A DNA stretch of 64,000 bases. Origin: Gammaproteobacteria bacterium (GTDB taxonomy: Bacteria > Pseudomonadota > Gammaproteobacteria > Pseudomonadales > Azotimanducaceae). The notes under the pieces were generated by a model. That model worked only from the letters and a program-made list of their open reading frames with translations, searched no databases and was not told the origin of the DNA. Location: contig JAPOWH010000007.1 of assembly GCA_026707735.1 (NCBI GenBank), positions 186,001 through 250,000 of the forward strand, read 5' to 3'. This document shows positions 18,459 to 27,325 of this stretch, in pieces (position 1 is the stretch's first letter; the number at the start of each line of letters is the position of its first letter). Made by a program: the position numbers and the translations under genes.

Positions 18459-20816
18459 TCAGAAGGATTGCCCAACTTCAAACGAGAAACCCTCGGTCTC
18501 GTCAAAGTAGTCATTGTTGAACGGGAGTGAAAGCGAGAACGACATCGGACCCATCCGAGTGATCCAGGAGACTCCGATACCGAATGAGTAGCGCAATTCC
18601 TTGGCTGTGGGTTCGAAGCAACCGATGCTCTCTTCGGGACAGTTGGTACTGAAGACATTTCCTGCATCCAAGAATGCGACAGAACGAATTTGACCCACTT
18701 GCTCAAGGAACGGCATAGGAAAGACAAGCTCGGCTGATCCTTCAATCAAGATATTTCCGCCAAAGGGCCGTCCCTCAGGATAGTAAATCGCCGTTGTGCC
18801 GCTGGGTGTGCTTCGTGGCCCCAGCGTGTGCCTTTCGTAGCCTCGCACGGACCCGAATCCTCCAGCGTAGAAATTCTCGAAAAAAGGAAAAACGGTTGTA
18901 TTGCCATAAGCTCTCCCGCCACCAAAGTTCCCACGGAAGTGCAGCGACCAGTTCCTGCGAAGTGGAATGTACCAGTCAGCCTTGTAGGTGGCTCGAAGAA
19001 ACTGCAAATCGCTGCCCGGCAAGACGAATTCCAACGCGGCGATGTGTCGACTGCCTCGCATTGCGAACATCGGTCGGTCCAATGTCGTGTGGGCCCAGAG
19101 TGTTTCGATCTTGTAGTTGAGAAACTTTGCGCCCGCAGCATCCACGAAATCGGAAATTTCCAGTGCCTCGTTGTAGCCTTGTGTAATGTCTGTCCACTCA
19201 ACCCGACCTGAAAACTGCAAGCGCCTTACTTCGCTAATCGGAAAACCGAAATTTAATCCCGCTCCAAACGAACTTGTCGAAAATCGTGTGAATCTGTAAG
19301 CGGAGCTGAAGTTGGTGTCTTGGAAGTAAACACTAACACCTCGGCTCACCCCTGACTCAGTAAAGTAGGGGTTGAAGTAAGAGAGATTCGCGCTCTTGGA
19401 ATAGTCGCTCCAGTTGATTCCCACAGCAAGGCTATTGCCCGTTCCGCCGATGTTGCTCTGTTCAAAACTCGCACCGAGGAGCAATCCACTGTACTTTTGG
19501 TACCCAACCGTTCCTGAAATGGATCCTGTGGGCTGTTCTTCAACCGTAACGGTGACATCGATTTGATCGTCGGTGCCGTCGACGGCGGGCGTTTCCAGAT
19601 TGACGTCGCTAAAAAATCCAAGTCGCTCCAAGCGGGCCTTCGACAGATCGATGGCATGCGTGGATGCCCAAGCGCTCTCCAGTTGACGCATTTCTCGGCG
19701 CAGCACGCTGTCTTGTGTCACGGTATTGCCAAGGAAGTTGATGCGTCGAACATAGGTTCGACGTCCAGTGTTCACCACGAAATTGATGTCGACTAGCGCG
19801 TTTTCCTTGATTTCCGGGACGCCGTCAACCGCACCGAACGTATACCCTCGGTTGGATAGGATAGCTGTCAGAATCTCCTCAGTTCTTGTAACGTTGGCGC
19901 TCGAAAAAATTTCGCCTCTTCTTACATTCGCTCCTATGAATTGACGGAGTTCGTCCGGATCGAGCTCGTCCAGATCCCCCAAGATGTCCACATCGTCTAC
20001 CGTAAATTTGTCGCCTTCCGTTACGCTAATCGTGAGATAGACCTGCTTGCGATCTGGCGTCATGCTCACCTGCGTCGACAAGATCTGAAACTCGACGTAG
20101 CCTCTGTCGCGATAAAAAGCCTGCAGTGACTCAAGATCGCCTTGCAGCTTTTGGCGCGAGTACTGGTTGTTTCCACGGAGAAAACCAAGCAACGTGGGTT
20201 CCTTTAGCTCCATCGCCTCAAGCAGCTGCTTTTTGGTGAACGTGTTGTTTCCAACGAATTCAATCTGCCTTATGCCGGACTTTCTCCCCTCCTCAATTTC
20301 GATTTTGATTGCGACTCGATTTCGTGCCAGTTCCACGATTTCCGTCGTAATGTTGGCGGTGTACTGCCCCTGAGCCACGTACTGGCGCCTTAGTTCGATG
20401 CTCACCCTATCCAATGTGGATTGCTCGAAAATTTCTCCATCACGAAGGCCCTGTCCTGCCAACCCATCCAGCAGGTCTTCTGTCTTGATCGCCTTATTGC
20501 CTTCGATCGTTATGGAGTCTATGGCGGGTCTCTCTACTACTTCAACAACGATCACGTCTCCGTCGCGAGACACTCGGACGTCGTCGAAATATCCCGTCGC
20601 AAACAGCTCACGTATGAGTTGTCGGATCGCAAACGGGTCTGCCGTGTCATTCACGTCCAAGGTCAACTCGTTGAAGACTGTTCCAGCCGATACTCGCATG
20701 AGACCTTTAAGCCGTATGTCCTCGACTGTGAAGCTGTAGTCGGCGGAGATAGCCATACCAAGAAACAGACAAGCCACAAGTGCGCAAGCTCTGACTAGAG
20801 AACTGGGGAATTTCAT
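18459..20816 (-). CDS. bamA: Outer-membrane protein assembly factor BamA
   Basis: Core of the BAM complex that inserts beta-barrels into the outer membrane. 785 residues: signal peptide, five POTRA domains (about 24-420, starting SFTVEDIRLKGLMRVSAG), and a C-terminal 16-strand barrel ending in Phe. The lid-lock motif VRGYE is present in GSVRGYERHTLG. A GGGAGA ribosome binding site precedes the ATG. Neighbours rseP and skp match the conserved envelope-biogenesis order. Confidence 0.97.
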   Translation of the reverse strand: MKFPSSLVRACALVACLFLGMAISADYSFTVEDIRLKGLMRVSAGTVFNELTLDVNDTADPFAIRQLIRELFATGYFDDVRVSRDGDVIVVEVVERPAIDSITIEGNKAIKTEDLLDGLAGQGLRDGEIFEQSTLDRVSIELRRQYVAQGQYTANITTEIVELARNRVAIKIEIEEGRKSGIRQIEFVGNNTFTKKQLLEAMELKEPTLLGFLRGNNQYSRQKLQGDLESLQAFYRDRGYVEFQILSTQVSMTPDRKQVYLTISVTEGDKFTVDDVDILGDLDELDPDELRQFIGANVRRGEIFSSANVTRTEEILTAILSNRGYTFGAVDGVPEIKENALVDINFVVNTGRRTYVRRINFLGNTVTQDSVLRREMRQLESAWASTHAIDLSKARLERLGFFSDVNLETPAVDGTDDQIDVTVTVEEQPTGSISGTVGYQKYSGLLLGASFEQSNIGGTGNSLAVGINWSDYSKSANLSYFNPYFTESGVSRGVSVYFQDTNFSSAYRFTRFSTSSFGAGLNFGFPISEVRRLQFSGRVEWTDITQGYNEALEISDFVDAAGAKFLNYKIETLWAHTTLDRPMFAMRGSRHIAALEFVLPGSDLQFLRATYKADWYIPLRRNWSLHFRGNFGGGRAYGNTTVFPFFENFYAGGFGSVRGYERHTLGPRSTPSGTTAIYYPEGRPFGGNILIEGSAELVFPMPFLEQVGQIRSVAFLDAGNVFSTNCPEESIGCFEPTAKELRYSFGIGVSWITRMGPMSFSLSLPFNNDYFDETEGFSFEVGQSF

Positions 20817-20852
20817 AGGTTTATCTCCCGTGACACTAGCATGGTGGGAACT

Positions 20853-22187
20853 TCAGCCGCCCACCAACCTGGTTAAGTCGTTGTAGATTACAAGTACGAT
20901 CAGGCATCCCAATATGGCCATGCCCACCATTGAGGCCGTACGCTGAACGCGGAGCGACACACGTCGTCGGGTGACCATTTCTATGAGCGCATACACGATG
21001 TGGCCGCCGTCGAGCACTGGAATTGGCAGCAGGTTGATAAGAAAGAGACTTATCGACAGCATTGCGATCAATTGAAGGTAGAAATTCAATCCCTGCTGCG
21101 CTGCAGAGCCAGCAATGTGCGCTATCGCTATTGGCCCTGCAAGGTTCGAGGTATCCATCTCTCCAACAATCATCTTCTTGATGGCGGTGACCGTGAGAAC
21201 AGTGAAGTCCCACGTTCTAGTCGTAGCGTAGACCAAACTCTCCATTGGCCCTTGGGCAATTACACGCTTGTCCTCTTGCGCCTTGACACCCAATTGACCA
21301 AAGATGGTGCCATCCTGCGCAACCTGATTCGTGGGGGTGGCTGAAATGGGATAGGTGAGACCATCGCGCTCAATCAGAATTGCCATTTCGGTGCTTGGTG
21401 ACGCTTGTATGACGTCAACGACCTCCTGCCACACTGCGACGGGCGTTCCATTGACACTTACGAATCGATCGCCATTCAATAAACCAGCTTCGTCCGCTGC
21501 TGAATTCTCCACCACTTCAGAAATCACGGGTCGCAACCCCGGTTGCAATCCCAACTCGCCGAGGACGTTGGGTTCGCCTTCGCCACGTAGCCAATTCTCA
21601 AGAGGAAACTCGTAATTCCGGGGTTCTTCTCCTGGTGGGGAGCCTTCCAATGTCAAGACTCCCGTATCGCCTACCCTCAACAGTACATTCCGATAAATAT
21701 CCATCCACTGCGAGACGGGGACACCGTCAACCGATACGATTTCCTCGCCCCCGCGCAGTCCAGCAGCGTAAGCCATCGAGTCTTGCTGTACAGTTCCAAC
21801 GTACGGAATCTGGACCTGAACGCCATTGAAGCTCACTGCCCAAAACAAAGCGACCGCGAGAAATAGGTTCGCCAATGGTCCCGCCGAAGCTATCACGATC
21901 TGACGCCAGGGTGCAACCCGGTCGAATGCCTGATGCTCCTCGTGGGCCGGCACTTCGTGAGTGCGAGTGTCCAGCATGGCAATGTATCCGCCAAGTGGAA
22001 TTGACGAAATTGCAAATTCGGTTCCGCCTTTTGACACGCGTCGCCATACGATGGGGCCCAAACCAATGGAAAATCGAAGGACCTTGACGCCTAGCTTGCG
22101 AGCCGCTATGAAGTGTCCGTATTCATGAACGGCTACGAGAATAAGGAACGCGCCCAGCAATGCGCTGACGTACGTGAGAAGCTGCAA
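20853..22187 (-). CDS. rseP: Site-2 intramembrane metalloprotease RseP
   Basis: Inner-membrane zinc protease that cuts anti-sigma factor RseA after DegS and clears signal-peptide remnants. Zinc motif HEYGH at residues 21-25 in the first membrane segment; two tandem periplasmic PDZ domains (about 115-290); C-terminal NLLPIPVLDGGH supplies the third zinc ligand Asp. 444 residues, near the E. coli length (450). The start is a TTG with a GGGAG placed unusually close; its N-terminus aligns with the family. The 90-base gap to cdsA is where dxr lies in Pseudomonas-type order, and no dxr is present. Confidence 0.95.
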   Translation of the reverse strand: MQLLTYVSALLGAFLILVAVHEYGHFIAARKLGVKVLRFSIGLGPIVWRRVSKGGTEFAISSIPLGGYIAMLDTRTHEVPAHEEHQAFDRVAPWRQIVIASAGPLANLFLAVALFWAVSFNGVQVQIPYVGTVQQDSMAYAAGLRGGEEIVSVDGVPVSQWMDIYRNVLLRVGDTGVLTLEGSPPGEEPRNYEFPLENWLRGEGEPNVLGELGLQPGLRPVISEVVENSAADEAGLLNGDRFVSVNGTPVAVWQEVVDVIQASPSTEMAILIERDGLTYPISATPTNQVAQDGTIFGQLGVKAQEDKRVIAQGPMESLVYATTRTWDFTVLTVTAIKKMIVGEMDTSNLAGPIAIAHIAGSAAQQGLNFYLQLIAMLSISLFLINLLPIPVLDGGHIVYALIEMVTRRRVSLRVQRTASMVGMAILGCLIVLVIYNDLTRLVGG

Positions 22188-22277
22188 TTCTCCCTCGCTA
22201 CGTGTCTACAAGCTAGTAGACCACAATCATTCGGTTGAGTTCGAGCAGGAATGATACAAGTTGATCGAAACGGATGC

Positions 22278-23138
22278 TCACAGAAGAAGAAAATAAACGA
22301 ACGGCGCTGCAAACAGCAATGAATCAAGCCGGTCGAGAAGTCCACCATGACCTGGAAGCAAATCACCGGAATCCTTTACGTCCGCCACCCGTTTAACGGC
22401 GCTCTCGAACAGATCGCCAAGCGTCGCCAAGAGCGCGATGCCAATCCATGCTTCCAGTTTGGCCAGAGGCAGCCACCCCAAGTAGAGATCAAACATCGAA
22501 CAGGCAATCAATCCCAATAGAACTCCGCCAATTGCACCTTCCCACGTCTTGTTTGGGCTAAGCGATTGATTGAGCTTGCGCGACCCGAAGTAGGTACCCG
22601 CAAAGTATGCTCCTGTATCCACCAACCATACAACTAACAGCAACGCAATCAGAGTGAAGCCATCACCATTGAGACGACCGCAGCTCACCATGGCTCCTAC
22701 GCAAATCAACAAGCCCAGCGCTGCCACGAATGGCGGAGACTCAAGCAACACACGGGCTCGCTTGAACAGGAGAACAATGAGAAACGCGGGAACCGCAACG
22801 GCAAGTGCACTAGCAATCACCACTACCTCCACCACATTGCCAGCTGACAGTGCGAAAGCGGACGCGAGTGTTCCCAAACCTGCGTAGAGCAGTTTCGCAT
22901 ACAGAGCATTGAGCTGTGCCAATCCTGCCCACTCGAACAACAGCCCAAACGCGACAATGCAGAGAAGCGCGTCAACGGCGTACCTAGGGGCCAAAAGCAG
23001 TATGCCTGCGACGATGGGCAAGAGCACCACAGCCGTGATGACTCGAGGAATTATGCCTTTGGGAATCTTAATTCGCGGCCTGCGAATGTGTGGTCGACGC
23101 TCGTTCGCCAAAGCGACGCTGTCGTCTCTGGTAGTCAT
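22278..23138 (-). CDS. cdsA: Phosphatidate cytidylyltransferase
   Basis: Makes CDP-diacylglycerol from phosphatidate and CTP. 286 residues with about eight membrane segments. The C-terminal family signature is clear: DVKDSGDLLPGHGGLLDRLDS. KTWEGAIGG gives the other conserved cytoplasmic segment. The ATG at 23138 lies 71 bases inside uppS, a long overlap; no other ATG occurs before the first membrane segment, and a TTG at residue 10 would still overlap. The basic extension before the first helix (RRPHIRRPRIK) is ordinary for a positive-inside N-terminus. Confidence 0.93.
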   Translation of the reverse strand: MTTRDDSVALANERRPHIRRPRIKIPKGIIPRVITAVVLLPIVAGILLLAPRYAVDALLCIVAFGLLFEWAGLAQLNALYAKLLYAGLGTLASAFALSAGNVVEVVVIASALAVAVPAFLIVLLFKRARVLLESPPFVAALGLLICVGAMVSCGRLNGDGFTLIALLLVVWLVDTGAYFAGTYFGSRKLNQSLSPNKTWEGAIGGVLLGLIACSMFDLYLGWLPLAKLEAWIGIALLATLGDLFESAVKRVADVKDSGDLLPGHGGLLDRLDSLLFAAPFVYFLLL

Positions 23139-23838
23139 AGATTGCTTGCAGCAATTCAGACTTCTTGAAGTCGGGCCAATATGTTTTGGTGAAGAACAGT
23201 TCTGTGTACGCTAGGTTCCACAGAAGAAAGTTGCTCAACCTCTGATCGCCACCGGTTCTAATGCAAAGATCGGGACTGGGTATTCCGGCCAAAGACAGAT
23301 GACGCTCGAATTCACCCTCGTCCAAGTCATCTGGATCCATCTCACCGTTAGCCACTCGTCTCGCAATCTGCTTTGCGGCGTTCGTAAGATCCCAACGACC
23401 TCCATAGCTCATGGCAATTATCAGAGAAAACGACGTGTTGCCAGCAGTTTGGGCCTCACTATCGCGCATCAAGTCCTGCAGGTCCTTAGGAAACCTACTC
23501 AAATCGCCCACAAATGTCAGCTTGGCGTCTCGCTCTTGAAGCGCGTCCAGATCGCGATTCAGTGTTTCGCGCACCAAGGCCATAAGCAAGTCAATTTCTG
23601 TTCGTGGCCTCGCCCAGTTTTCAGTGCTGAACGCGAAGAGGGTCACAATTCTTATGCCTTCGTCGGCGCATGCTTCGACGATTGGCCGCACATTGCGCGC
23701 ACCTGACCGATGTCCTAGAGTACTGGGAACGCCACGTTGCCGCGCCCATCGATGATTGCCATCCATAATGATGGCGACATGCTGCGGAACCGACCTAGTC
23801 GGTTCGCTCGGACCATCTTGTGGAGGAATGAAGGGCAC
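23068..23838 (-). CDS. uppS: Undecaprenyl diphosphate synthase (cis-prenyltransferase)
   Basis: Condenses eight isopentenyl diphosphates onto farnesyl diphosphate to make the C55 carrier lipid for peptidoglycan and O-antigen. MDGNHRWA with the catalytic Asp lies near residue 25; TLFAFSTENWARP, MSYGGRWD, IRTGGDQRLSNFLLW and ELFFTKTYWPDF follow. 256 residues. The start is GTG. The last ~20 residues (Ser/Thr/Gln-rich) are encoded in the stretch shared with cdsA. Frr lies 45 bases upstream. The isoprenoid-pathway gene dxr, common beside it, is absent. Confidence 0.96.
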   Translation of the reverse strand: MPFIPPQDGPSEPTRSVPQHVAIIMDGNHRWARQRGVPSTLGHRSGARNVRPIVEACADEGIRIVTLFAFSTENWARPRTEIDLLMALVRETLNRDLDALQERDAKLTFVGDLSRFPKDLQDLMRDSEAQTAGNTSFSLIIAMSYGGRWDLTNAAKQIARRVANGEMDPDDLDEGEFERHLSLAGIPSPDLCIRTGGDQRLSNFLLWNLAYTELFFTKTYWPDFKKSELLQAIYDYQRRQRRFGERASTTHSQAAN

Positions 23839-23883
23839 TCTATCTTCTTGCTACTTCACGCGCTATAGGAGAACGAAAGCCAA

Positions 23884-24441
23884 CTAGAACTCAAGAAGAT
23901 CCTTCTCCTTGCCCGCCAGCTCCTCGTCGATTGAGTTTACTTTGTCGTCGGTTATAGTTTGAAGGTCGCGCTCCGCCTGGTGTGCCTCATCTTCTGTTGC
24001 AAGCCTTTCCTTCAAGAGTTCCCTGACGTCGTGGATCGCATCGCGTCGTATGTTTCTCACAGCGACGCGCGCCTGCTCAGCCTCCAATCGGGCGTGACGT
24101 ATCAAATCCCGACGGTTCTCTTCCGTTAGCGGCGGCAACGGCAATCGAATCACTTCACCGTTGCTGGTCGGCGTCAGACCCAAGTCGCTCCGTTGAATGG
24201 AACGTTCGATCTCCACCAGCGTCGATTTCTCCCAAGGCGATATCACCAGCGTCCGTCCCTCTTCAACTGTAATTGAGGCCACCTGCTTCACGGGTACGCT
24301 GGTACCGAAGTACTCAATCATCACCGTGTCGAGCAATGCTGGATTGGCTCGTCCAGTACGAATGCGTGCGAAGGCTGCGTGAAGCGAATTGAGCGTTTTG
24401 CCCATTCTTGTGCTTGCGTCGTCCTTTATTTCGTCAATCAT
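23884..24441 (-). CDS. frr: Ribosome recycling factor
   Basis: Splits post-termination ribosomes with EF-G. 185 residues, exactly the bacterial size. Recognisable segments: HAAFARIRTGRANPALLD, SITVEEGRTLVISPWEKS, IRLPLPPLTEENRRDL, and the C-terminal VNSIDEELAGKEKDLLEF. Its ATG overlaps the pyrH stop by four bases (ATGA), so translation is coupled. Confidence 0.97.
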   Translation of the reverse strand: MIDEIKDDASTRMGKTLNSLHAAFARIRTGRANPALLDTVMIEYFGTSVPVKQVASITVEEGRTLVISPWEKSTLVEIERSIQRSDLGLTPTSNGEVIRLPLPPLTEENRRDLIRHARLEAEQARVAVRNIRRDAIHDVRELLKERLATEDEAHQAERDLQTITDDKVNSIDEELAGKEKDLLEF

Positions 24442-25178
24442 GATGGTTTACTCGTATCGGAACTCGAGACTAGAGTGCCAACATTCGCACCTTTTACGAT
24501 CTTAGTCAATGCGTTAGGCGAATTAAGGTTGTAAACCACCACCGGCATTTGGTTTTCTCTGCACAAGGCGAATGCAGCAAGATCCATCACTTTCAGGTCA
24601 CGTTGAATCACTTCCTCGAACGACAGCGTATCGAACAGTCGCGCATTGGCATTGGTTTTCGGATCATCCTCGTAGACCCCATCAACATGGGTTGCCTTCA
24701 ACACGACCTCCGATTCGAGCTCGATTGCCCGCAACGCAGCAGCAGTGTCTGTTGTGAACAACGGATTGCCCGTGCCACCTGCACAGACGACAACCCTACC
24801 TTCAGCTAATGCCGTCAGCGCTCGATGCCGCGAGAATCCCAATGTTACGCCATTGATGGCATGGGGAGTGAATAGCTCGGATTGGACATCCATGCTTGCC
24901 AACGCATCACGCAACACAAGCGCGTTCATTACAGTCGCAAGCATCCCAATCTGATCTGCGGAAAGGGGGCTAATGCCGATGGTTTGCGCTTCGAGTGTCA
25001 AGTCGCGCCCACGGAATACATTGCCTCCGCCGGGGACAATGGACATCGAAACATTTAGAGTCGCTAACTCAGCAATCTGAGAAGCCAAGTTACGGACAAT
25101 ATTCGCGTCGATCAGGCCGCCGTCATTTGCGCTAAATGCTTCACCAGAGAGTTTTAGCGTGACGCGGCGGTATTTCAT
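24438..25178 (-). CDS. pyrH: UMP kinase
   Basis: Hexameric amino-acid-kinase-fold enzyme converting UMP to UDP, allosterically controlled by GTP and UTP. LKLSGEAF at the N-terminus, SIVPGGGNVFRG for phosphate binding, CAGGTGNPLFTTDTAAALRA, and KATHVDGVYEDDPK are all family markers. 246 residues. Sits between tsf (53-base gap) and frr (ATGA overlap). Confidence 0.97.
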   Translation of the reverse strand: MKYRRVTLKLSGEAFSANDGGLIDANIVRNLASQIAELATLNVSMSIVPGGGNVFRGRDLTLEAQTIGISPLSADQIGMLATVMNALVLRDALASMDVQSELFTPHAINGVTLGFSRHRALTALAEGRVVVCAGGTGNPLFTTDTAAALRAIELESEVVLKATHVDGVYEDDPKTNANARLFDTLSFEEVIQRDLKVMDLAAFALCRENQMPVVVYNLNSPNALTKIVKGANVGTLVSSSDTSKPS

Positions 25179-25231
25179 CCCTCAGCTCCCTGTGGGCATA
25201 TACCAACAATACCAAAACCCATTGAGACCAG

Positions 25232-26029
25232 CTACGAAATACCCTCGCCTACTTCGTATCGCACAAACTTTCGGCATTCCGCTCCGCTTGCATTGAGAAG
25301 TTCTCCGACCTGCTGATCCTTATCCCAGATGTAGGACTGTTCGTTCAAACAGGATTCCGCCTTAAATTTCGCCATCTTTCCGCGCAGTATGTTCTCGGCG
25401 AACTTTGCAGGCCTCCCAGACTCCTCAATCTGAGTCTTGAATATCGCCATCTCGCGATCGATGACCTCCTGAGGTAGTTCATCTGCATTTATAGCCATAG
25501 GATTCTGTGCGGTTACATGCATGGCAATGTTCCTGCACAATTCGCCGACGTTACTAGAAAGTTCGACGATGGCACCCACGGTCCCGGTGGCATGCAGGTA
25601 GCCCGTGACGAATCCTCCATCCGAAACGATTCTGTCCGCACGACGGATTGAGATGTTTTCGCCGATTGCTGAAATCAACGCGTTCCGTTCGTCCTCCAAA
25701 GCCTCAATGGCTTCCGGTCCGTCGGCAATAACTGCGTCCACTGCACGTTCACAGAACTGAGCAAATCGTTCATTCCGCGCTGCAAAGTCGGTTTCCGAGT
25801 TCACTTCCACAATGGCGCCCGACGTTCCGTCTTCCGACACCTTCAGTCCAAGCCTACCCTCCGATGCAGTCCGATCTGCCCGCTTCGCTGCTTTCACGGC
25901 GCTTTGTTTGCGCAGTACGTCCAATGCGCCTTCGATATCCCAGTCAGCCTCTTCCAGCGCTTTCTTGCAGTCGCCGAATCCCACGCCGGTTCTCTCGCGA
26001 ACTTCCTTGATCTTGGCTACGTCAACCAT
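25232..26029 (-). CDS. tsf: Elongation factor Ts
   Basis: Nucleotide exchange factor for EF-Tu. The N-terminal UBA-like domain reads IKEVRERTGVGFGDCKKALEEA; the core contains the EF-Tu contact segment as TDFAA rather than the common TDFVA. 265 residues, slightly short of E. coli (283). Start chosen at MVDVAKI because an AAAGGA sits nine bases upstream; the ATG three codons earlier would abut that site. Forty-one bases after rpsB, as in the classical rpsB-tsf operon. Confidence 0.96.
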   Translation of the reverse strand: MVDVAKIKEVRERTGVGFGDCKKALEEADWDIEGALDVLRKQSAVKAAKRADRTASEGRLGLKVSEDGTSGAIVEVNSETDFAARNERFAQFCERAVDAVIADGPEAIEALEDERNALISAIGENISIRRADRIVSDGGFVTGYLHATGTVGAIVELSSNVGELCRNIAMHVTAQNPMAINADELPQEVIDREMAIFKTQIEESGRPAKFAENILRGKMAKFKAESCLNEQSYIWDKDQQVGELLNASGAECRKFVRYEVGEGIS

Positions 26030-26070
26030 TGATCGCATTCCTTTCCATATTTGCCATTGATGCGGGTTTG

Positions 26071-26940
26071 CTAGTCATCGTCCGATGTAGCATCGTCTTC
26101 ACTTTCGGCTTGAGCCTCCGTTTGGGCGTCTTCCGTCTCCAACGGCTCATCCGGCTCCTGGGCAGCCTCGGGCTCTGCAGAGGAAGCATCCTCTTGAGCT
26201 GGCGCTTGCTCACGGAGTCGATTTTGCTCAAACTCCTCAATGGACACCCCGCCTTGAGCGATAGTTTTGCCTACGAGAATCTCATCCGCGACCGCCGTGA
26301 CATAGAGGCGCACCGCGCGAATCGCATCGTCGTTACCTGGAATGATCCAGTCGACTCCCTCGGGATCGCTGTTGGTGTCAACCACTCCAATCACGGGAAT
26401 GCCTAGCTTGTTGGCTTCATCCACGGCAATGCGCTCGTGATTTACATCCACCACAAACAATGCATCGGGCAATCCACCCATGTCCTTTATGCCGCCCAAT
26501 CCTCGGTCGAGACGGTCCATCGCGCGGCGCTTCTGCAATGCTTCTTTCTTAGTGAGCAGCTCGAACATTCCCTTCTCTTGCTGCTCCTCAAGATCCTTGA
26601 GCCTGCGAATGGACTGTCGGATTGTCTTGTAGTTTGTGAGCATACCGCCCAGCCATCGTTGGTCGACAAACGGCATGCCTACACGCACGGCTTGTTCCTT
26701 GATCACTCGTTGCGCTGCTCGCTTTGTTCCCACGAAAAGAATCTTCTGATTTTGCGCCACAATACGTCGAACGGCAGAGAGAGCCATTTCCATCGCTTCG
26801 GTTGTTCGCTCTAAGTGAATGATGTGGACATGATTGCGAACGCCAAAAATGTACGGTGCCATTTTGGGGTTCCAGTAGCGAGCCTGGTGGCCGAAGTGCA
26901 CTCCAGCCGCCAGCATGTCGCGCATGCTAATTTCGCTCAT
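26071..26940 (-). CDS. rpsB: 30S ribosomal protein S2
   Basis: Small-subunit protein S2. [38 protein letters not shown] and [13 protein letters not shown] are diagnostic. A GGAGA ribosome binding site precedes the ATG. At 289 residues it exceeds E. coli S2 (241): the final ~55 residues after REQAPAQED are a low-complexity acidic tail rich in Glu, Asp, Ala and Gln. First gene of the sixteen-gene minus-strand run, behind the promoter and leader described separately. Confidence 0.97.
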   Translation of the reverse strand: MSEISMRDMLAAGVHFGHQARYWNPKMAPYIFGVRNHVHIIHLERTTEAMEMALSAVRRIVAQNQKILFVGTKRAAQRVIKEQAVRVGMPFVDQRWLGGMLTNYKTIRQSIRRLKDLEEQQEKGMFELLTKKEALQKRRAMDRLDRGLGGIKDMGGLPDALFVVDVNHERIAVDEANKLGIPVIGVVDTNSDPEGVDWIIPGNDDAIRAVRLYVTAVADEILVGKTIAQGGVSIEEFEQNRLREQAPAQEDASSAEPEAAQEPDEPLETEDAQTEAQAESEDDATSDDD

Positions 26941-27086
26941 GTTTGAGGTCTCCGGGTTGAATTGCGCCTTAGCGCGTTGATGTATGAACGAGCGTTGAAT
27001 TCGATCCGCATTGGCGAAACCACCCGTGAAACGCTCTTCGGTTCACACGTCCATTTAGTATCGCCTCAGCCTATACGGTTGAGGCG
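26941..27086 (-). promoter_or_regulatory. rpsB 5' leader with start-proximal hairpin
   Basis: About 146 bases lie between the predicted rpsB transcription start and the ATG. At its very 5' end a stem is formed by CGCCTCA (27062-27068) with TGAGGCG (27080-27086), extended by GCC/GGT, around a five-base TATAC loop: ten pairs including one G-T wobble. In E. coli and relatives S2 represses rpsB-tsf through a structured leader of similar length; this hairpin is a candidate for the same feedback element. That role is inference. No U-tract follows the hairpin, so it is not a terminator. Confidence 0.5.
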
Positions 27087-27092
27087 GCGTGC

Positions 27093-27122
27093 TTTATATC
27101 ACATTCGACTCGCCATCTTCAA
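27093..27122 (-). promoter_or_regulatory. Predicted sigma70 promoter of the rpsB operon
   Basis: On the minus strand TTGAAG (-35, 27122-27117) and TATAAA (-10, 27098-27093) are separated by 18 bases, followed about seven bases later by the leader hairpin. This is the best sigma70-like promoter I could find in the window, and it is placed correctly for the rpsB-tsf run. Divergent candidates for map on the plus strand are weaker (TATACT at 27205-27210, GATAAT at 27238-27243, both without a good -35). Confidence 0.55.
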
Positions 27123-27325
27123 GGAGAGTAGCTTGCGTTTTAATTCGATCGCACGGAATTGCAGCGTTGTGCGACGGTTCGTGCAAATGGCGCACTCTCG
27201 GCCCTATACTTGCTTCGACGAAACCGACCATACATGAGATAATGCCAAATCCGAATCCTGTCATTCCTGTCTCGTATAGCGTGTGACATGCCCGAAACCC
27301 AAGGGCTAAACCAAGCGTCCGAACA

